DNA from: Rhodococcus pseudokoreensis
Lineage (GTDB): Bacteria; Actinomycetota; Actinomycetes; Mycobacteriales; Mycobacteriaceae
Length of the DNA: 64,000 nt
NCBI RefSeq assembly: GCF_017068395.1
Contig: NZ_CP070619.1
Span: forward strand, 7,192,001-7,256,000
Direction of reading: 5' to 3'
Shown here: positions 8,720 to 16,489 of the stretch, in pieces
Position numbering within the stretch: position 1 is the stretch's first letter
Layout of the letters: the number at the start of each line of letters is the position of its first letter
Translations under genes and position numbers: made by a program
The notes under the pieces: model-generated
Database searches by the model: none
The model's input: the letters and a program-made list of their open reading frames with translations, nothing else
What the model was told of the DNA's origin: nothing

Positions 8720-8809
8720 GTGTGGGGAGGCGACTGTCGGTGAAACAGGAACCTTGGGACGTGAGTCTCGCGGGGAATCTCGGTCGTTCACGGCCGAGAG
8801 GAAGTCAAG
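8670..8809 (+). ncRNA. Predicted TnpB omega-RNA (right-end element RNA)
   Basis: In IS605/IS1341 elements the guide RNA overlaps the 3' end of tnpB and ends at the transposon right end. Here the last codons and 90 nt of downstream sequence contain paired segments (for example CCCCGCAC with GTGTGGGG at about 8710-8728) and the terminal hairpin CTCGGTCG/CGGCCGAG with a TTCA loop and one G-U pair. The guide would be the first 16-20 nt after the terminus, starting near ATGCAGTTCGCGACG at 8810. The 5' end of the RNA is a guess; the terminal hairpin is directly visible. Confidence 0.55.
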
Positions 8810-9654
8810 ATGCAGTTCGCGACGTACTACGACGGGGACGGCGGGCCGCTCGGGGACGGCGGCTTCTCCGCCCGCGGCGCCGCGATGGCGCACCTCGCCA
8901 CCGGCCGCCCGGTGTATGCGCGGCTGGACCGGGCCCGGCCCGACATCCGCGCGGCCATTCGCACGTCGCAACCGAATTACTTTCTGCCGCTGGACAAGGC
9001 GGGCATCGACCCGTTCACCCAGAAATATCCCGTGCGGGCGGTGCTGGAGGGGACGGTGCGCGGGACCGGAGGCATCCGGATCACCGGCACCGACTGCGCC
9101 AGTGACGTTCCCGGCCTGTTCGCGGCCGGCGACGCCGCCACCCGCGAGTTGATCACCGGCGGCCGCAGCGGCGGTGGCAGTCACAACGGGGCCTGGGCGA
9201 TCTCGTCGGGAACGTGGGCGGGCGCCGGTGCTGCCCGGTTCGCGCGGGGGCGTCCGGGCTGCGCGGCCCGTCCGCCCGGCGGCAAGCGTCGCGCGCCATC
9301 GTCGGACTGGTCCAGGAGCACACCCTCCCGCTGCGGCGCAGTTACCGGCGCAGCGCGGCGAGCCTGCAGGACAGCGTGATCGCCCTCGACGAAGCCTGGT
9401 CGGGTGCCGCCGATCTGCTCGGCGGGAGCGAACGGGAACTGCTGCAGGCACGCTCGGCGGCCGCGATGCTCGCCGCGGCCCGGTGGGCGACCCACTCCGC
9501 GCTGGCGCGGACCGAGACCCGGGGCATGCACGTGCGCACCGACCTGCCCGACACGGATCCGGCGCAGACCCGTCGCCTGCTGTCGGGCGGACTGGGCGAA
9601 GTGTGGGTGCGGCCGGAACACGGCGCCGCCGAGACCAGGACGGTGGCGTCGTGA
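8810..9654 (+). pseudogene. 3' remnant of FAD-dependent oxidoreductase, frameshifted
   Basis: From 8810 the frame reads as the central and distal part of the flavoprotein whose N-terminus lies at 7220. Recognisable pieces are QPNYFLPLDKAGIDPF, RAVLEGTVRGTGGI and the FAD-contacting VPGLFAAGDAATRE...GGGSHNGAWA. Around 9241-9250, at a run of five G, homology moves to another frame, which continues as the C-terminal helical domain (RGMHVRTDLPDTDPAQ) to the stop at 9654. The gene is therefore split by the TnpB element, has lost about 190 central residues and carries an indel. The final GTGA overlaps the ferredoxin start. It belongs to the fumarate reductase/AprA-like flavoprotein family with a partner ferredoxin. 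Confidence 0.75.
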
Positions 9655-9746
9655 TCGAGGTCGTCCTCGCCGACCGGTGCGTGCAGTGCGACATCTGCAT
9701 CAAGGTCTGCCCGACGGATGTGTTCGCACCCGTGAGTACTTCCTAA
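9651..9746 (+). pseudogene. Truncated ferredoxin (one 4Fe-4S motif left)
   Basis: GTG 9651 overlaps the flavoprotein stop (GTGA). The 31 residues carry one complete CxxCxxCxxxCP cluster motif (RCVQCDICIKVCPTDVF), then end abruptly in APVSTS. Ferredoxins paired with such flavoproteins normally have about 70-90 residues and a second CxxCxxCxxxCP motif, absent here. The last five codons and the TAA lie inside the 46-bp palindrome at 9729-9774. The gene was therefore probably cut off by arrival of that palindrome or by a deletion ending at it. Confidence 0.7.
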
Positions 9747-9774
9747 CCGCCGGCGGTTAACAAGTACTCACGGG
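9729..9774. terminator. 46-bp nested palindrome, bidirectional terminator-like
   Basis: The outer arms CCCGTGAGTACTT (9729-9741) and AAGTACTCACGGG (9762-9774) are perfectly complementary. The inner TAACCGCCGGCGGTTA (9744-9759) is a perfect 16-nt palindrome, separated from the outer stem by 2-nt bulges. It sits between convergent genes and contains both stop codons. Both reading directions encode PVST-S/C-stop. It probably acts as a terminator or dispersed palindromic repeat; a second palindrome of similar plan is at 31348-31395. Confidence 0.7.
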
Positions 9775-10746
9775 GGTGGCCCTGCGGATGAACCGGCCGA
9801 TCTCACGGATGGCGCGGGTGCCCTCGGGGAGCAGTCCGGCGGCGGCCTGGAAGACGTGCACCTGCCGCTCCCACACCTGCAGTTCGCACGGCACCCCGGC
9901 CTGGGACAGCCGCTCGGACATCAGTTCCGCGTCGACGTACACCATTTCCTGCGACCCGGTCTGGATCAGCGCAGGCGGCATGGAGGCGAGGGAGCCGTCC
10001 ACGGGGGACGTGGACGGCTCGTGCCCGCCCCTTGTGTCCAGGCGTTCGATCAGCCTGGACAGGGCACCGACCGCGCGTTTGGGGAAGACGGCGCAGAGGT
10101 CGGCGTTGGGATGGGCCAGCTTGTTCACCGGGTCGAGGTCGGTGAGCGGCGACAGTGCGACGTCGGCGGCTGGCCGCGGCAACCCCTGCCGCAGCGCTTC
10201 GAGCGTCACCATGAACGTCAGGAATCCGCCCGCCGAGTCGCCGGCGACGACGATGCGGTCCGCGGTGTAGCCGTGCGCGAGCAGCCACCGGTACCCGTCG
10301 ACACCGTCCTCGACGGCCGCCCGGATGGGGTTCCGCGGGATCATCCGGTACTCGACGTTCAGCGTCGACGCCTGGGACTCCGCCGAGATCCGGGACACCA
10401 TCTGGCGGTGCGAGTTGATCCCGCAGCACAGGAACGCCCCGCCGTGGAGGTAGAGGATCGCCCGGTCGCCGAGCTCACCGGGCGGCCGGATCCATTCGGC
10501 GCGGCAGTGCGGCAGCCGGACGGGCCGGCGCTGGGTTCCGCGGATGGGGCCGAGCGAGTACCCGAACAGGTCGACGACTCCGGTGGGCCACGGCAGTTCG
10601 GGGTAGCGTGCCCACCCGTCGAGGAACGGCCGGACCGTGCGGCGGAGGGTGTGTGCGAGGGCCGCCGACTGCAGGCTGGTCCCGGCGAACTCCCGCCGCG
10701 TCACCGGGAGCGGTGACGGGCAGAAATCGTAAGTCGCAGTGCTCAT
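9757..10746 (-). CDS. Alpha/beta hydrolase, hormone-sensitive-lipase family
   Basis: ATG 10746 is chosen because GGAGG lies 7 nt upstream (the in-frame extension to 10803 has no signal), giving 329 residues. The oxyanion-hole motif HGGAF (about 101-105) and the nucleophile motif GDSAGG (Ser at about 171) are those of HSL-type esterases. The acid and His residues lie in the last third (ALIQTGSQEMVYVDAE and QVHVFQ). It is likely a cytoplasmic esterase or lipase on short acyl or lipid esters. It is divergent from the WS/DGAT gene, with 178 nt between starts, which hints at neutral-lipid turnover but does not prove it. The C-terminal TPVSTC is encoded by the palindrome shared with the ferredoxin remnant. 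Confidence 0.85.
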   Translation of the reverse strand: MSTATYDFCPSPLPVTRREFAGTSLQSAALAHTLRRTVRPFLDGWARYPELPWPTGVVDLFGYSLGPIRGTQRRPVRLPHCRAEWIRPPGELGDRAILYLHGGAFLCCGINSHRQMVSRISAESQASTLNVEYRMIPRNPIRAAVEDGVDGYRWLLAHGYTADRIVVAGDSAGGFLTFMVTLEALRQGLPRPAADVALSPLTDLDPVNKLAHPNADLCAVFPKRAVGALSRLIERLDTRGGHEPSTSPVDGSLASMPPALIQTGSQEMVYVDAELMSERLSQAGVPCELQVWERQVHVFQAAAGLLPEGTRAIREIGRFIRRATPVSTC

Positions 10747-10924
10747 TGTCTGCCTCCGTTCCGGCCTCGGTGCCCTTCGACGTGCTGCCTTCAGGTTTGC
10801 CACCTCTTTGCGCCGTACGGTCTACATCGAAGTAGGTCGCACGGACGCTACGCCCGACGTAGCATCCAGGCGGAAGTCGTAATGGGATAGTGACCGAGCG
10901 GGGGTGAACGTCCAGGTGGGGATC

Positions 10925-12283
10925 ATGCCGGTTACCGATTCGATATTCCTTCTCGGCGAATCGCGAGAGCATCCGATGCACGTCGGATCGCTCGAATTGT
11001 TCACACCGCCGGAGGATGCCGGACCCGACTACGTGAAGTCGATGCACGAAACACTGCTGAAGCACACGGACGTCGACGCCACGTTCCGGAAGAAGCCGGC
11101 GGGTCCCGTCGGCAGTCTCGGGAACCTGTGGTGGGCCGACGAGTCGGACGTGGATCTCGAATACCACGTGCGTCATTCGGCCCTGCCCGCGCCGTACCGG
11201 GTCCGGGAATTGCTGACGCTGACGTCCCGGTTGCACGGCACGCTCCTGGACCGGCATCGCCCGCTGTGGGAGATGTATCTGATCGAGGGACTCTCCGACG
11301 GCCGGTTCGCGATCTACACCAAACTGCACCATTCGCTGATGGACGGGGTCTCCGGGCTGCGGTTGCTGATGCGGACGCTGTCGACCGACCCGGACGTGCG
11401 CGACGCCCCGCCGCCGTGGAACCTGCCGCGCTCGGCGTCGGCGAACGGAGCCGCCGCCCCCGACCTCTGGTCGGTGGTGAACGGGGTTCGCCGGACAGTC
11501 GGCGACGTGGCCGGTCTCGCGCCGGCGTCGCTGCGCATCGCCCGCACCGCGATGGGTCAGCACGACATGAGGTTTCCGTACGAGGCGCCGCGCACCATGC
11601 TCAACGTTCCGATCGGTGGCGCGCGCCGGTTCGCCGCGCAGTCGTGGCCGCTCGACCGGATCCATGCCGTTCGGAAGGCGGCCGGGGTCAGTGTCAACGA
11701 CGTCGTGATGGCCATGTGCGCCGGGGGACTGCGGGGTTACCTCGAGGAACAGAACGCGCTGCCGGACGAACCGCTGATCGCGATGGTTCCGGTGTCGCTG
11801 CGCGACGAGCAGAAGGCCGACGCCGGCGGCAACGCGGTGGGGGTGACGCTGTGCAACCTGGCGACGGACGTCGACGACCCGGCCGAGCGTCTGACGGCGA
11901 TCTCCGCGTCCATGTCGCAGGGGAAGGAATTGTTCGGCAGCCTCACCTCGTTGCAGGCGCTGGCGTGGTCCGCGGTCAACATGTCGCCGATCGCCCTGAC
12001 GCCGGTGCCGGGGTTCGTCCGCTTCACGCCGCCGCCGTTCAACGTGATCATCTCCAACGTCCCGGGACCGCGGAAGACCATGTACTGGAACGGGTCCCGG
12101 CTGGACGGTATCTACCCGACGTCGGTGGTGCTGGACGGGCAGGCGCTGAACATCACGCTCACCACCAACGGCGGCAACCTCGACTTCGGTGTCATCGGGT
12201 GCCGCCGCTCGGTGCCGAGCCTGCAGCGAATCCTCCACTACCTGGAGACTGCTCTCGGTGAACTGGAGGCCGCACTGCTCTGA
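10925..12283 (+). CDS. Wax ester synthase/diacylglycerol acyltransferase (WS/DGAT, Atf family)
   Basis: 452 residues from ATG 10925 (MPVTDSIFLLGE, the standard family start); an in-frame GTG at 10904 would add seven residues. The active-site motif HHSLMDG is at about 135-141. The second conserved block appears as NVPIGGARRF, and the C-terminal PPPFNVIISNVPGP motif is intact. These enzymes transfer acyl groups from acyl-CoA to diacylglycerol or fatty alcohols at the membrane/lipid-droplet interface, the last step of triacylglycerol or wax-ester storage in Rhodococcus and mycobacteria. Length is normal (450-470). Rhodococcus genomes carry many paralogues, so its individual contribution cannot be judged. 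Confidence 0.92.
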   Translation: MPVTDSIFLLGESREHPMHVGSLELFTPPEDAGPDYVKSMHETLLKHTDVDATFRKKPAGPVGSLGNLWWADESDVDLEYHVRHSALPAPYRVRELLTLTSRLHGTLLDRHRPLWEMYLIEGLSDGRFAIYTKLHHSLMDGVSGLRLLMRTLSTDPDVRDAPPPWNLPRSASANGAAAPDLWSVVNGVRRTVGDVAGLAPASLRIARTAMGQHDMRFPYEAPRTMLNVPIGGARRFAAQSWPLDRIHAVRKAAGVSVNDVVMAMCAGGLRGYLEEQNALPDEPLIAMVPVSLRDEQKADAGGNAVGVTLCNLATDVDDPAERLTAISASMSQGKELFGSLTSLQALAWSAVNMSPIALTPVPGFVRFTPPPFNVIISNVPGPRKTMYWNGSRLDGIYPTSVVLDGQALNITLTTNGGNLDFGVIGCRRSVPSLQRILHYLETALGELEAALL

Positions 12284-12312
12284 AGCGCCACTGCTCGGAG
12301 ACGCCGCGGGTT

Positions 12313-13125
12313 TCAGCGTCTGCCCGACTCCTGCTCGACGAGGGCCCGCCGCGATTCCTCGTGCAGCACGCCGAGCAGTTCGTGTTCGACGTCCGCGAAT
12401 TCGGGTGACGTCATCATCGACAGTTCGCGGGGGCGAGGCAGACCGACGGTCACCTCGCGCCGCACGGTGGCGGGCCGCGCGGACAGCACGACCACCCGGT
12501 CCGACAGGTACACGGCCTCCCGGATGTCGTGGGTGATCATCAGGACGGTCCACCGGTAGCGCTGCCACACGTCCTGCAACCAGGTCTGCATCTCGGTGCG
12601 GGTCAACGAATCCAGGGCGCCGAACGGCTCGTCGAGCAGCAGCACCGGACGGTCCTGGACGACGGTCCGCAGCATCGCGGCGCGCTGCCGCATCCCGCCG
12701 GACAGCTGGCTGGGCCGGGCGTCCTCGAACCCGCCGAGACCGAAGACGGAGAACAGTTCCCGCGCCTTGTCCCGCGCCTGTTTCCGGGGCACGCCCTGCA
12801 CCTCGAGTCCGAGGGTGGTGTTGTCGAGAACGCTGCGCCACGGGAACAGCAGATCCTTCTGCGGCATGTACGCGCACTTCGACGGACCGCTGCCCGCGGG
12901 ACGCACGGGTTCGCCGCCGATCGTGACGGTGCCGGTGTCCGGTTGGTCGAGTCCGGCGAGCATGGCGAACGCGGTGCTCTTCCCGCACCCGCTGGGGCCG
13001 ATCACCGACACGAACTCGCCCGGTTCGACGGTGAACGAGACGTTGTCGAGGACGGGACGGATGCCGCCGCGGACGGGGAATCCCTTGCTCAGTCCGGACA
13101 GTGCGACGCGCGCGGTGTCACTCAT
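12313..13125 (-). CDS. thiZ: ABC transporter ATP-binding protein, thiamine-precursor uptake (ThiZ-like)
   Basis: 270 residues of the nitrate/sulfonate/taurine (SsuB/TauB) ATPase type. The Walker A motif GPSGCGKST is at about residues 42-50. The signature LSGGMRQRAAM, Walker B VLLLDEPFGALD and switch His (MITHDIREA) are all present. ATG 13125 overlaps the permease stop by 8 nt. It energises import through the permease encoded upstream. The ThiZ assignment rests on the operon with tenA and on the upstream TPP riboswitch, because the ATPase alone cannot be told from sulfonate transporters. Confidence 0.88.
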   Translation of the reverse strand: MSDTARVALSGLSKGFPVRGGIRPVLDNVSFTVEPGEFVSVIGPSGCGKSTAFAMLAGLDQPDTGTVTIGGEPVRPAGSGPSKCAYMPQKDLLFPWRSVLDNTTLGLEVQGVPRKQARDKARELFSVFGLGGFEDARPSQLSGGMRQRAAMLRTVVQDRPVLLLDEPFGALDSLTRTEMQTWLQDVWQRYRWTVLMITHDIREAVYLSDRVVVLSARPATVRREVTVGLPRPRELSMMTSPEFADVEHELLGVLHEESRRALVEQESGRR

Positions 13126-13939
13126 GCCGGGCCCTTTCGTTCTTGATCCAGGGGGCGACGACGCGTTCGACCGCGAACGTGAGCAGGTAGAGGCTGACGC
13201 TGATCACGGCGGTCACGAGCACCGCCGCCAGCACGAGGTCGGTGCGGAACGAGTTCTTCTGCGTGGCCATGTAGATGCCGAGACCGGACGTGGCCCCGAC
13301 GTATTCGGCGAACACGGCGCCCACGACGGCGTACGTGATGCCGATGCGCAGGGCGGTGAAGAACCGTGGGATCGCCGACGGCAACCGGACGTAGCGGAAT
13401 TCCTGCCACCGTGAGGCGCCCATGCTGCGCAACAGCGCGCCCGCCTCCCGGTCGGCGGCGGCGAAACCCTCGATCAGGCCGATCGTCATCGGGAAGAACG
13501 TGGCGAGGGCGATCACGAGGACTTTCGGCAGCAGACCGAATCCGAACCAGATGATCATCAGTGGAGCGATCGCGATGATCGGCAGTGTCTGCGACACGAC
13601 GAACAGCGGAACGAACGCGCGTCGCAGCCACGGCGAGAAGTCCACGAGTACGGCGAGGGCCCACGCGAAGAGCAGGGACACGGCGAACCCGATCAGCGTC
13701 ACCTGCAGTGTCGCGGTCGCGTGACCGGAGATGGCGTCCCGCGCCTTCCAGCCCTGTTGGACGACCCGAAGCGGCGACGGCAGCACCTGCGGCCGGATAC
13801 CGCTGACCGTCACGTACACCTGCCACGCGATCACCAGCAGTGCCACGACCACGACCGCGGGCAGCACCCGCCGCAGCAGCGGGGACGTGCCCGGGGCCGG
13901 GGTCCGGAGGGTCGGGTCAGGGCTGAGCGAGGTACTCAT
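13118..13939 (-). CDS. thiX: ABC transporter permease, thiamine-precursor uptake (ThiX-like)
   Basis: 273 residues with about six membrane segments of the BPD_transp_1 fold. The coupling motif for the ATPase is GASRWQEFRYVRLPSAIPRFFTALR (EAA loop, about residues 175-200), in the cytosolic loop before the last segments. The N-terminal 20 residues are cytosolic and Pro-rich. ATG 13939 lies 23 nt inside the 3' end of thiY, and its own stop overlaps thiZ. It forms the membrane channel for the pyrimidine precursor delivered by the binding protein. Confidence 0.88.
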   Translation of the reverse strand: MSTSLSPDPTLRTPAPGTSPLLRRVLPAVVVVALLVIAWQVYVTVSGIRPQVLPSPLRVVQQGWKARDAISGHATATLQVTLIGFAVSLLFAWALAVLVDFSPWLRRAFVPLFVVSQTLPIIAIAPLMIIWFGFGLLPKVLVIALATFFPMTIGLIEGFAAADREAGALLRSMGASRWQEFRYVRLPSAIPRFFTALRIGITYAVVGAVFAEYVGATSGLGIYMATQKNSFRTDLVLAAVLVTAVISVSLYLLTFAVERVVAPWIKNERARHE

Positions 13940-14945
13940 TGGTGAAATAGGTCGACCAGTCGGGTTCCGTGGTCAGCGGTGCCCCGTCGGGGCCGGTGAG
14001 CAGGCCGTGCTGGAACAGGAAACCGGAGTACCCCGCCCACTGCTCGGCCGTCTGTGTCCCGACCTTTCCTGAAGCGTCCTTCATGTACTGGGAGGACAGC
14101 ATCTGCTGGCTCTCCCGCACGAGGGACTCGTCCGTGAAGGCGCCGGGGTTGGCGTCGATCAACATCTGTGCGGCCTCGTCCGGCCGGTCGGCGGCGAACT
14201 GATAGCCGCGCTGCAGGGCCTGGACGAACTTGCGGGCCTGCTCGGGGTGGTCTTCCATCCACTGCTCGTTGCCCTCGATGACGAGTGCGTACGCGTCCGG
14301 GAATCCGTAGTCGGTGTAGTGGAAGTAGCGCATCGGGGTGCCCCGGTGCTCGGCCTCGATACCCTCCCAGCCGAAGAACGACACGGTGAAGTCGGCGGTG
14401 CCGGAGTACACGGCCTCGTACGCCGACGTGCCGAGCGTGACGGTGGTGAATTCGCCCTTGCCGCCGTCGTTCCGGATGATCTGCTTCAGCGTCTCCTCGC
14501 CGTCCGGGTCCGCGAAACCGGCGTAGATCTTGCCGTCGAGATCCCGGGGGCGGGTGATGTCGGGGCGATCCGCCTTCACCGCGATGCCCGTCGCCCAGTG
14601 CTGCAGCGGGGCCATGACCGACGTGGTCTGGGCGCCCGCGGCCTTCGAGAACGTCGAGGAACTCTGGAAGCTCACGCCGAACTCGGCGTTACCGGCGTCG
14701 ACAAGTGTGTCGGGCGAGGTGTCGTTGTACGGCAGCACCTGCACGTCGAGTCCGGCGTCGGCGAACCAGCCCTCCTGCTGGGCGACGAACAGACCGGTGT
14801 GGTTGGTGTTCGGCGTCCAGTCGAGTGCGAACCGGATGGTGTCGTCGGACTGCGAGTCGCCGGCGCAGCCGGTGAGCATCGACAGGGCCGAGACGAGGAT
14901 GACGGCTGCGATGGCAGCGCGCTTGGAACGGGAGAAAAGTGTCAC
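13917..14945 (-). CDS. thiY: Thiamine-pyrimidine (FAMP)-binding lipoprotein, ThiY/NMT1-like
   Basis: 342 residues if translation starts at GTG 14945, which overlaps the tenA stop as GTGA; ATG 14957 is also possible. The signal peptide ends in a lipobox (LSMLTGC, Cys at about 27). The mature protein begins IRFALDWTPNTNHTGLFVA, the NMT1/THI5-like signature that contacts aminopyrimidines. Length is normal for the family. The protein is expected to be lipid-anchored outside the membrane and to pass N-formyl-4-amino-5-aminomethyl-2-methylpyrimidine to ThiXZ. The operon with tenA and the TPP riboswitch strongly support this ligand class. Confidence 0.9.
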   Translation of the reverse strand: MTLFSRSKRAAIAAVILVSALSMLTGCAGDSQSDDTIRFALDWTPNTNHTGLFVAQQEGWFADAGLDVQVLPYNDTSPDTLVDAGNAEFGVSFQSSSTFSKAAGAQTTSVMAPLQHWATGIAVKADRPDITRPRDLDGKIYAGFADPDGEETLKQIIRNDGGKGEFTTVTLGTSAYEAVYSGTADFTVSFFGWEGIEAEHRGTPMRYFHYTDYGFPDAYALVIEGNEQWMEDHPEQARKFVQALQRGYQFAADRPDEAAQMLIDANPGAFTDESLVRESQQMLSSQYMKDASGKVGTQTAEQWAGYSGFLFQHGLLTGPDGAPLTTEPDWSTYFTNEYLAQP

Positions 14946-15664
14946 GACGCCGGCCATTCCTGCTTGTTGAGTGCGGTGTCCCAGAACATGAGTTCGTAGC
15001 GGCTGGCGATCGTGAACGCCTCCACCATCGCCTCGCGCTGGATGTCGGTCGCGGCCTCCGCGGCGGTGTCCACGAGTTCGCGGGCCTTCGCGACGGCGGC
15101 GTGGAACTCCTCCGCGTCGTACGTGGTCACCCACTGTGCGTACGGGTGCGACGGGTCGGCGGACAGCACCTCGCGGGCGCTCGCCGCGAGCCGGCGTCCC
15201 ACGTCCGCGTAGATCCAGAAGCACGGCAGCACCGCGGCGGCGGACACCGCGTACGGCTCGGTGGCGGCGACCGCCGTCAGGTAGGAGATGTACCCGAGGC
15301 AGGCCTGCGAATGCTGCGGTTCGGCGTCCGACGCGGGGAGTCGTCCGCTGGTCAGCAGATTCTGGTGCAACGTCGCTTCGACCGTCGCGGCCTCGGCTGC
15401 CGAGCCGGCCCAGAAGCCGGCCTCAACGGGACCCGGCGCGTGCGCGGCGACCAGGGACAGGGCCTTCGCGTACCCGGTCAGGTACAGGAAATCCTGCTCG
15501 ATGTACGTGCGGAACACGTCCAGCGGCAGTGTTCCGTCGCCGAGGCGGCGCAGGAACTCGAGTTCGTCGATCGCCTCGCGCAGCACCTTGGTCCGGTCCC
15601 ACAAGTGGTCCGTGAATCGGGCGTGCTGGCCTGCGCCCGCAGCACCTTGGACAGAGCTATTCAC
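14942..15664 (-). CDS. tenA: Aminopyrimidine aminohydrolase/thiaminase II (TenA)
   Basis: 240 residues from GTG 15664. The Shine-Dalgarno-like AAGGGATG about 10 nt upstream is also the 3' end of the TPP riboswitch. TenA hallmarks are FRTYIEQDFLYLTGYAKAL (about residues 51-69), the nucleophile Cys in LPCFWIYADVG, and the C-terminal YELMFWDTA carrying the catalytic Glu. TenA hydrolyses aminomethyl-pyrimidine breakdown products of thiamine to HMP for re-use. As first gene of the operon it couples salvage with uptake by ThiXYZ. All active-site positions I can place are present. Confidence 0.92.
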   Translation of the reverse strand: MNSSVQGAAGAGQHARFTDHLWDRTKVLREAIDELEFLRRLGDGTLPLDVFRTYIEQDFLYLTGYAKALSLVAAHAPGPVEAGFWAGSAAEAATVEATLHQNLLTSGRLPASDAEPQHSQACLGYISYLTAVAATEPYAVSAAAVLPCFWIYADVGRRLAASAREVLSADPSHPYAQWVTTYDAEEFHAAVAKARELVDTAAEAATDIQREAMVEAFTIASRYELMFWDTALNKQEWPAS

Positions 15665-15674
15665 AACGTTGACA

Positions 15675-15752
15675 TCCCTTCGTCAGCATTACCTGAGCAG
15701 GTTCCCGGGTGTGTTCTCAGCCCCGCCCGTGCGGAGCACCCCGTGTCAGAAC
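15675..15752 (-). promoter_or_regulatory. TPP riboswitch (THI element)
   Basis: On the minus strand the conserved blocks occur in order: CGGGGTGC (from about 15743), GGGCTGAGA, ACACCCGGGAACCTG, CAGGTAATGCTGACG and GAAGGGATG. These are the P1/P2-P3 and P4-P5 elements of the thiamine pyrophosphate riboswitch. The closing GAAGGGA doubles as the ribosome binding site of tenA, whose GTG is about 10 nt further on. Ligand binding would therefore hide the ribosome binding site and block translation of the tenA-thiYXZ operon. No separate intrinsic terminator is visible before the start. Confidence 0.93.
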
Positions 15753-15811
15753 AAGCCGACCCTAGCACCGGCCGTGCCGCGAACGGAAAGGCCCCGGGTG
15801 GGTGGACGGGC

Positions 15812-16489
15812 TCAGCCGGCGAGGAACGCGGCCGCCCCCGGGGCGAGGGGCGCGGGGCCGCGCGTGTAGATCTCGGCGGGCCTGCCGGTCCCGACGACGG
15901 CCATGTCGCCGGTGTGCGCGAGCGCGGGCAGCATGTGCCGGCGGAACGAGTCCTTCGGGAGGGGGCGGCCGAACACCACCTCGTAGACCCGGCGCAGTTC
16001 GAGCACCGTGAACGTGTCGTCGGCCAGGCCCGACGGGTCGACGGACCGCGCGTACCGCTCGCGGAGGTCGGCGACGGCGAGGGTGACGACGTCCGCGTGG
16101 TCGAACGCGAGGTCCTGCGTCACGCGGTCGCCGTCGACGGGGATCAGCAGGGCGTCGCGGGGGAGGGCAGTGCGGGGCAGCGCCGCGCCGTGCGTCATCG
16201 ACAGCACCCACCCGCGGTCGTCGCGGGCGGGGTCGTCGAACATCGCCAATTGGTGGAACTCGGCGCCGGCCAGGCCTGCCTTGATCCGCAGGCACCGCTC
16301 GGCGGCGTCGCGCAGCCGCTCGCCTTCGTGGAGGAAGGTGCCGGGAAGCGCGAGCCGGCCCGAACGGTGCGGAACCACAAGCACTTTCAGCTCGGCGCCG
16401 TCCACGGTGAGGACGGCGACGTCGACCGCCACGGACGGCCGCGGGTAGTCGAGGAGGCTCTTGCCCTCGGGATCGGTCGATGCGGCCAC
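15812..16489 (-). CDS. NrtR-like transcriptional regulator (Nudix-fold with C-terminal winged helix)
   Basis: About 225 residues if started at GTG 16489; no clear ribosome binding site marks the start. Residues 15-140 follow the Nudix fold (SVAVDVAVLTVDGAELKVLVVPHR...LPGTFLHEGERL). The Nudix box is degenerate: REUxEExGU reads RCLRIKAGL, so the metal-binding glutamates are replaced. The C-terminus (DDTFTVLELRRVYEVVFGRPLPKDSFRRHML) is the winged-helix half of NrtR-type regulators, which sense ADP-ribose-like ligands. A catalytically dead Nudix sensor fused to a DNA-binding domain is the best reading. It is divergent from a carboxylesterase (112 nt between starts), a plausible target. Confidence 0.75.
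   Translation of the reverse strand: MAASTDPEGKSLLDYPRPSVAVDVAVLTVDGAELKVLVVPHRSGRLALPGTFLHEGERLRDAAERCLRIKAGLAGAEFHQLAMFDDPARDDRGWVLSMTHGAALPRTALPRDALLIPVDGDRVTQDLAFDHADVVTLAVADLRERYARSVDPSGLADDTFTVLELRRVYEVVFGRPLPKDSFRRHMLPALAHTGDMAVVGTGRPAEIYTRGPAPLAPGAAAFLAG

Larger units (their letters stand above)
7540..8809 (+). mobile_element. Lone-TnpB IS200/IS605-superfamily (IS1341-type) element
   Basis: The element consists of tnpB (7577-8719) and a conserved-looking right end, with no TnpA Y1 transposase. The right end is marked by a hairpin (CTCGGTCG, loop TTCA, CGGCCGAG, about 8784-8803) followed by AGGAAGTCAAG, the usual right terminus of actinobacterial IS1341-type elements. Flanking flavoprotein sequence resumes at or near 8810. 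The left end is uncertain; AAATGTCGGACTGTG at about 7543 resembles a left end just upstream of tnpB. There are no target duplications, as expected for this superfamily. Mobilisation would need a TnpA in trans. Confidence 0.75.

Noticed and set aside
10475..12988. 837-codon open frame on the minus strand
   Set aside because: It covers the WS/DGAT gene antisense and parts of two other genes. Composition is that of a shadow frame.
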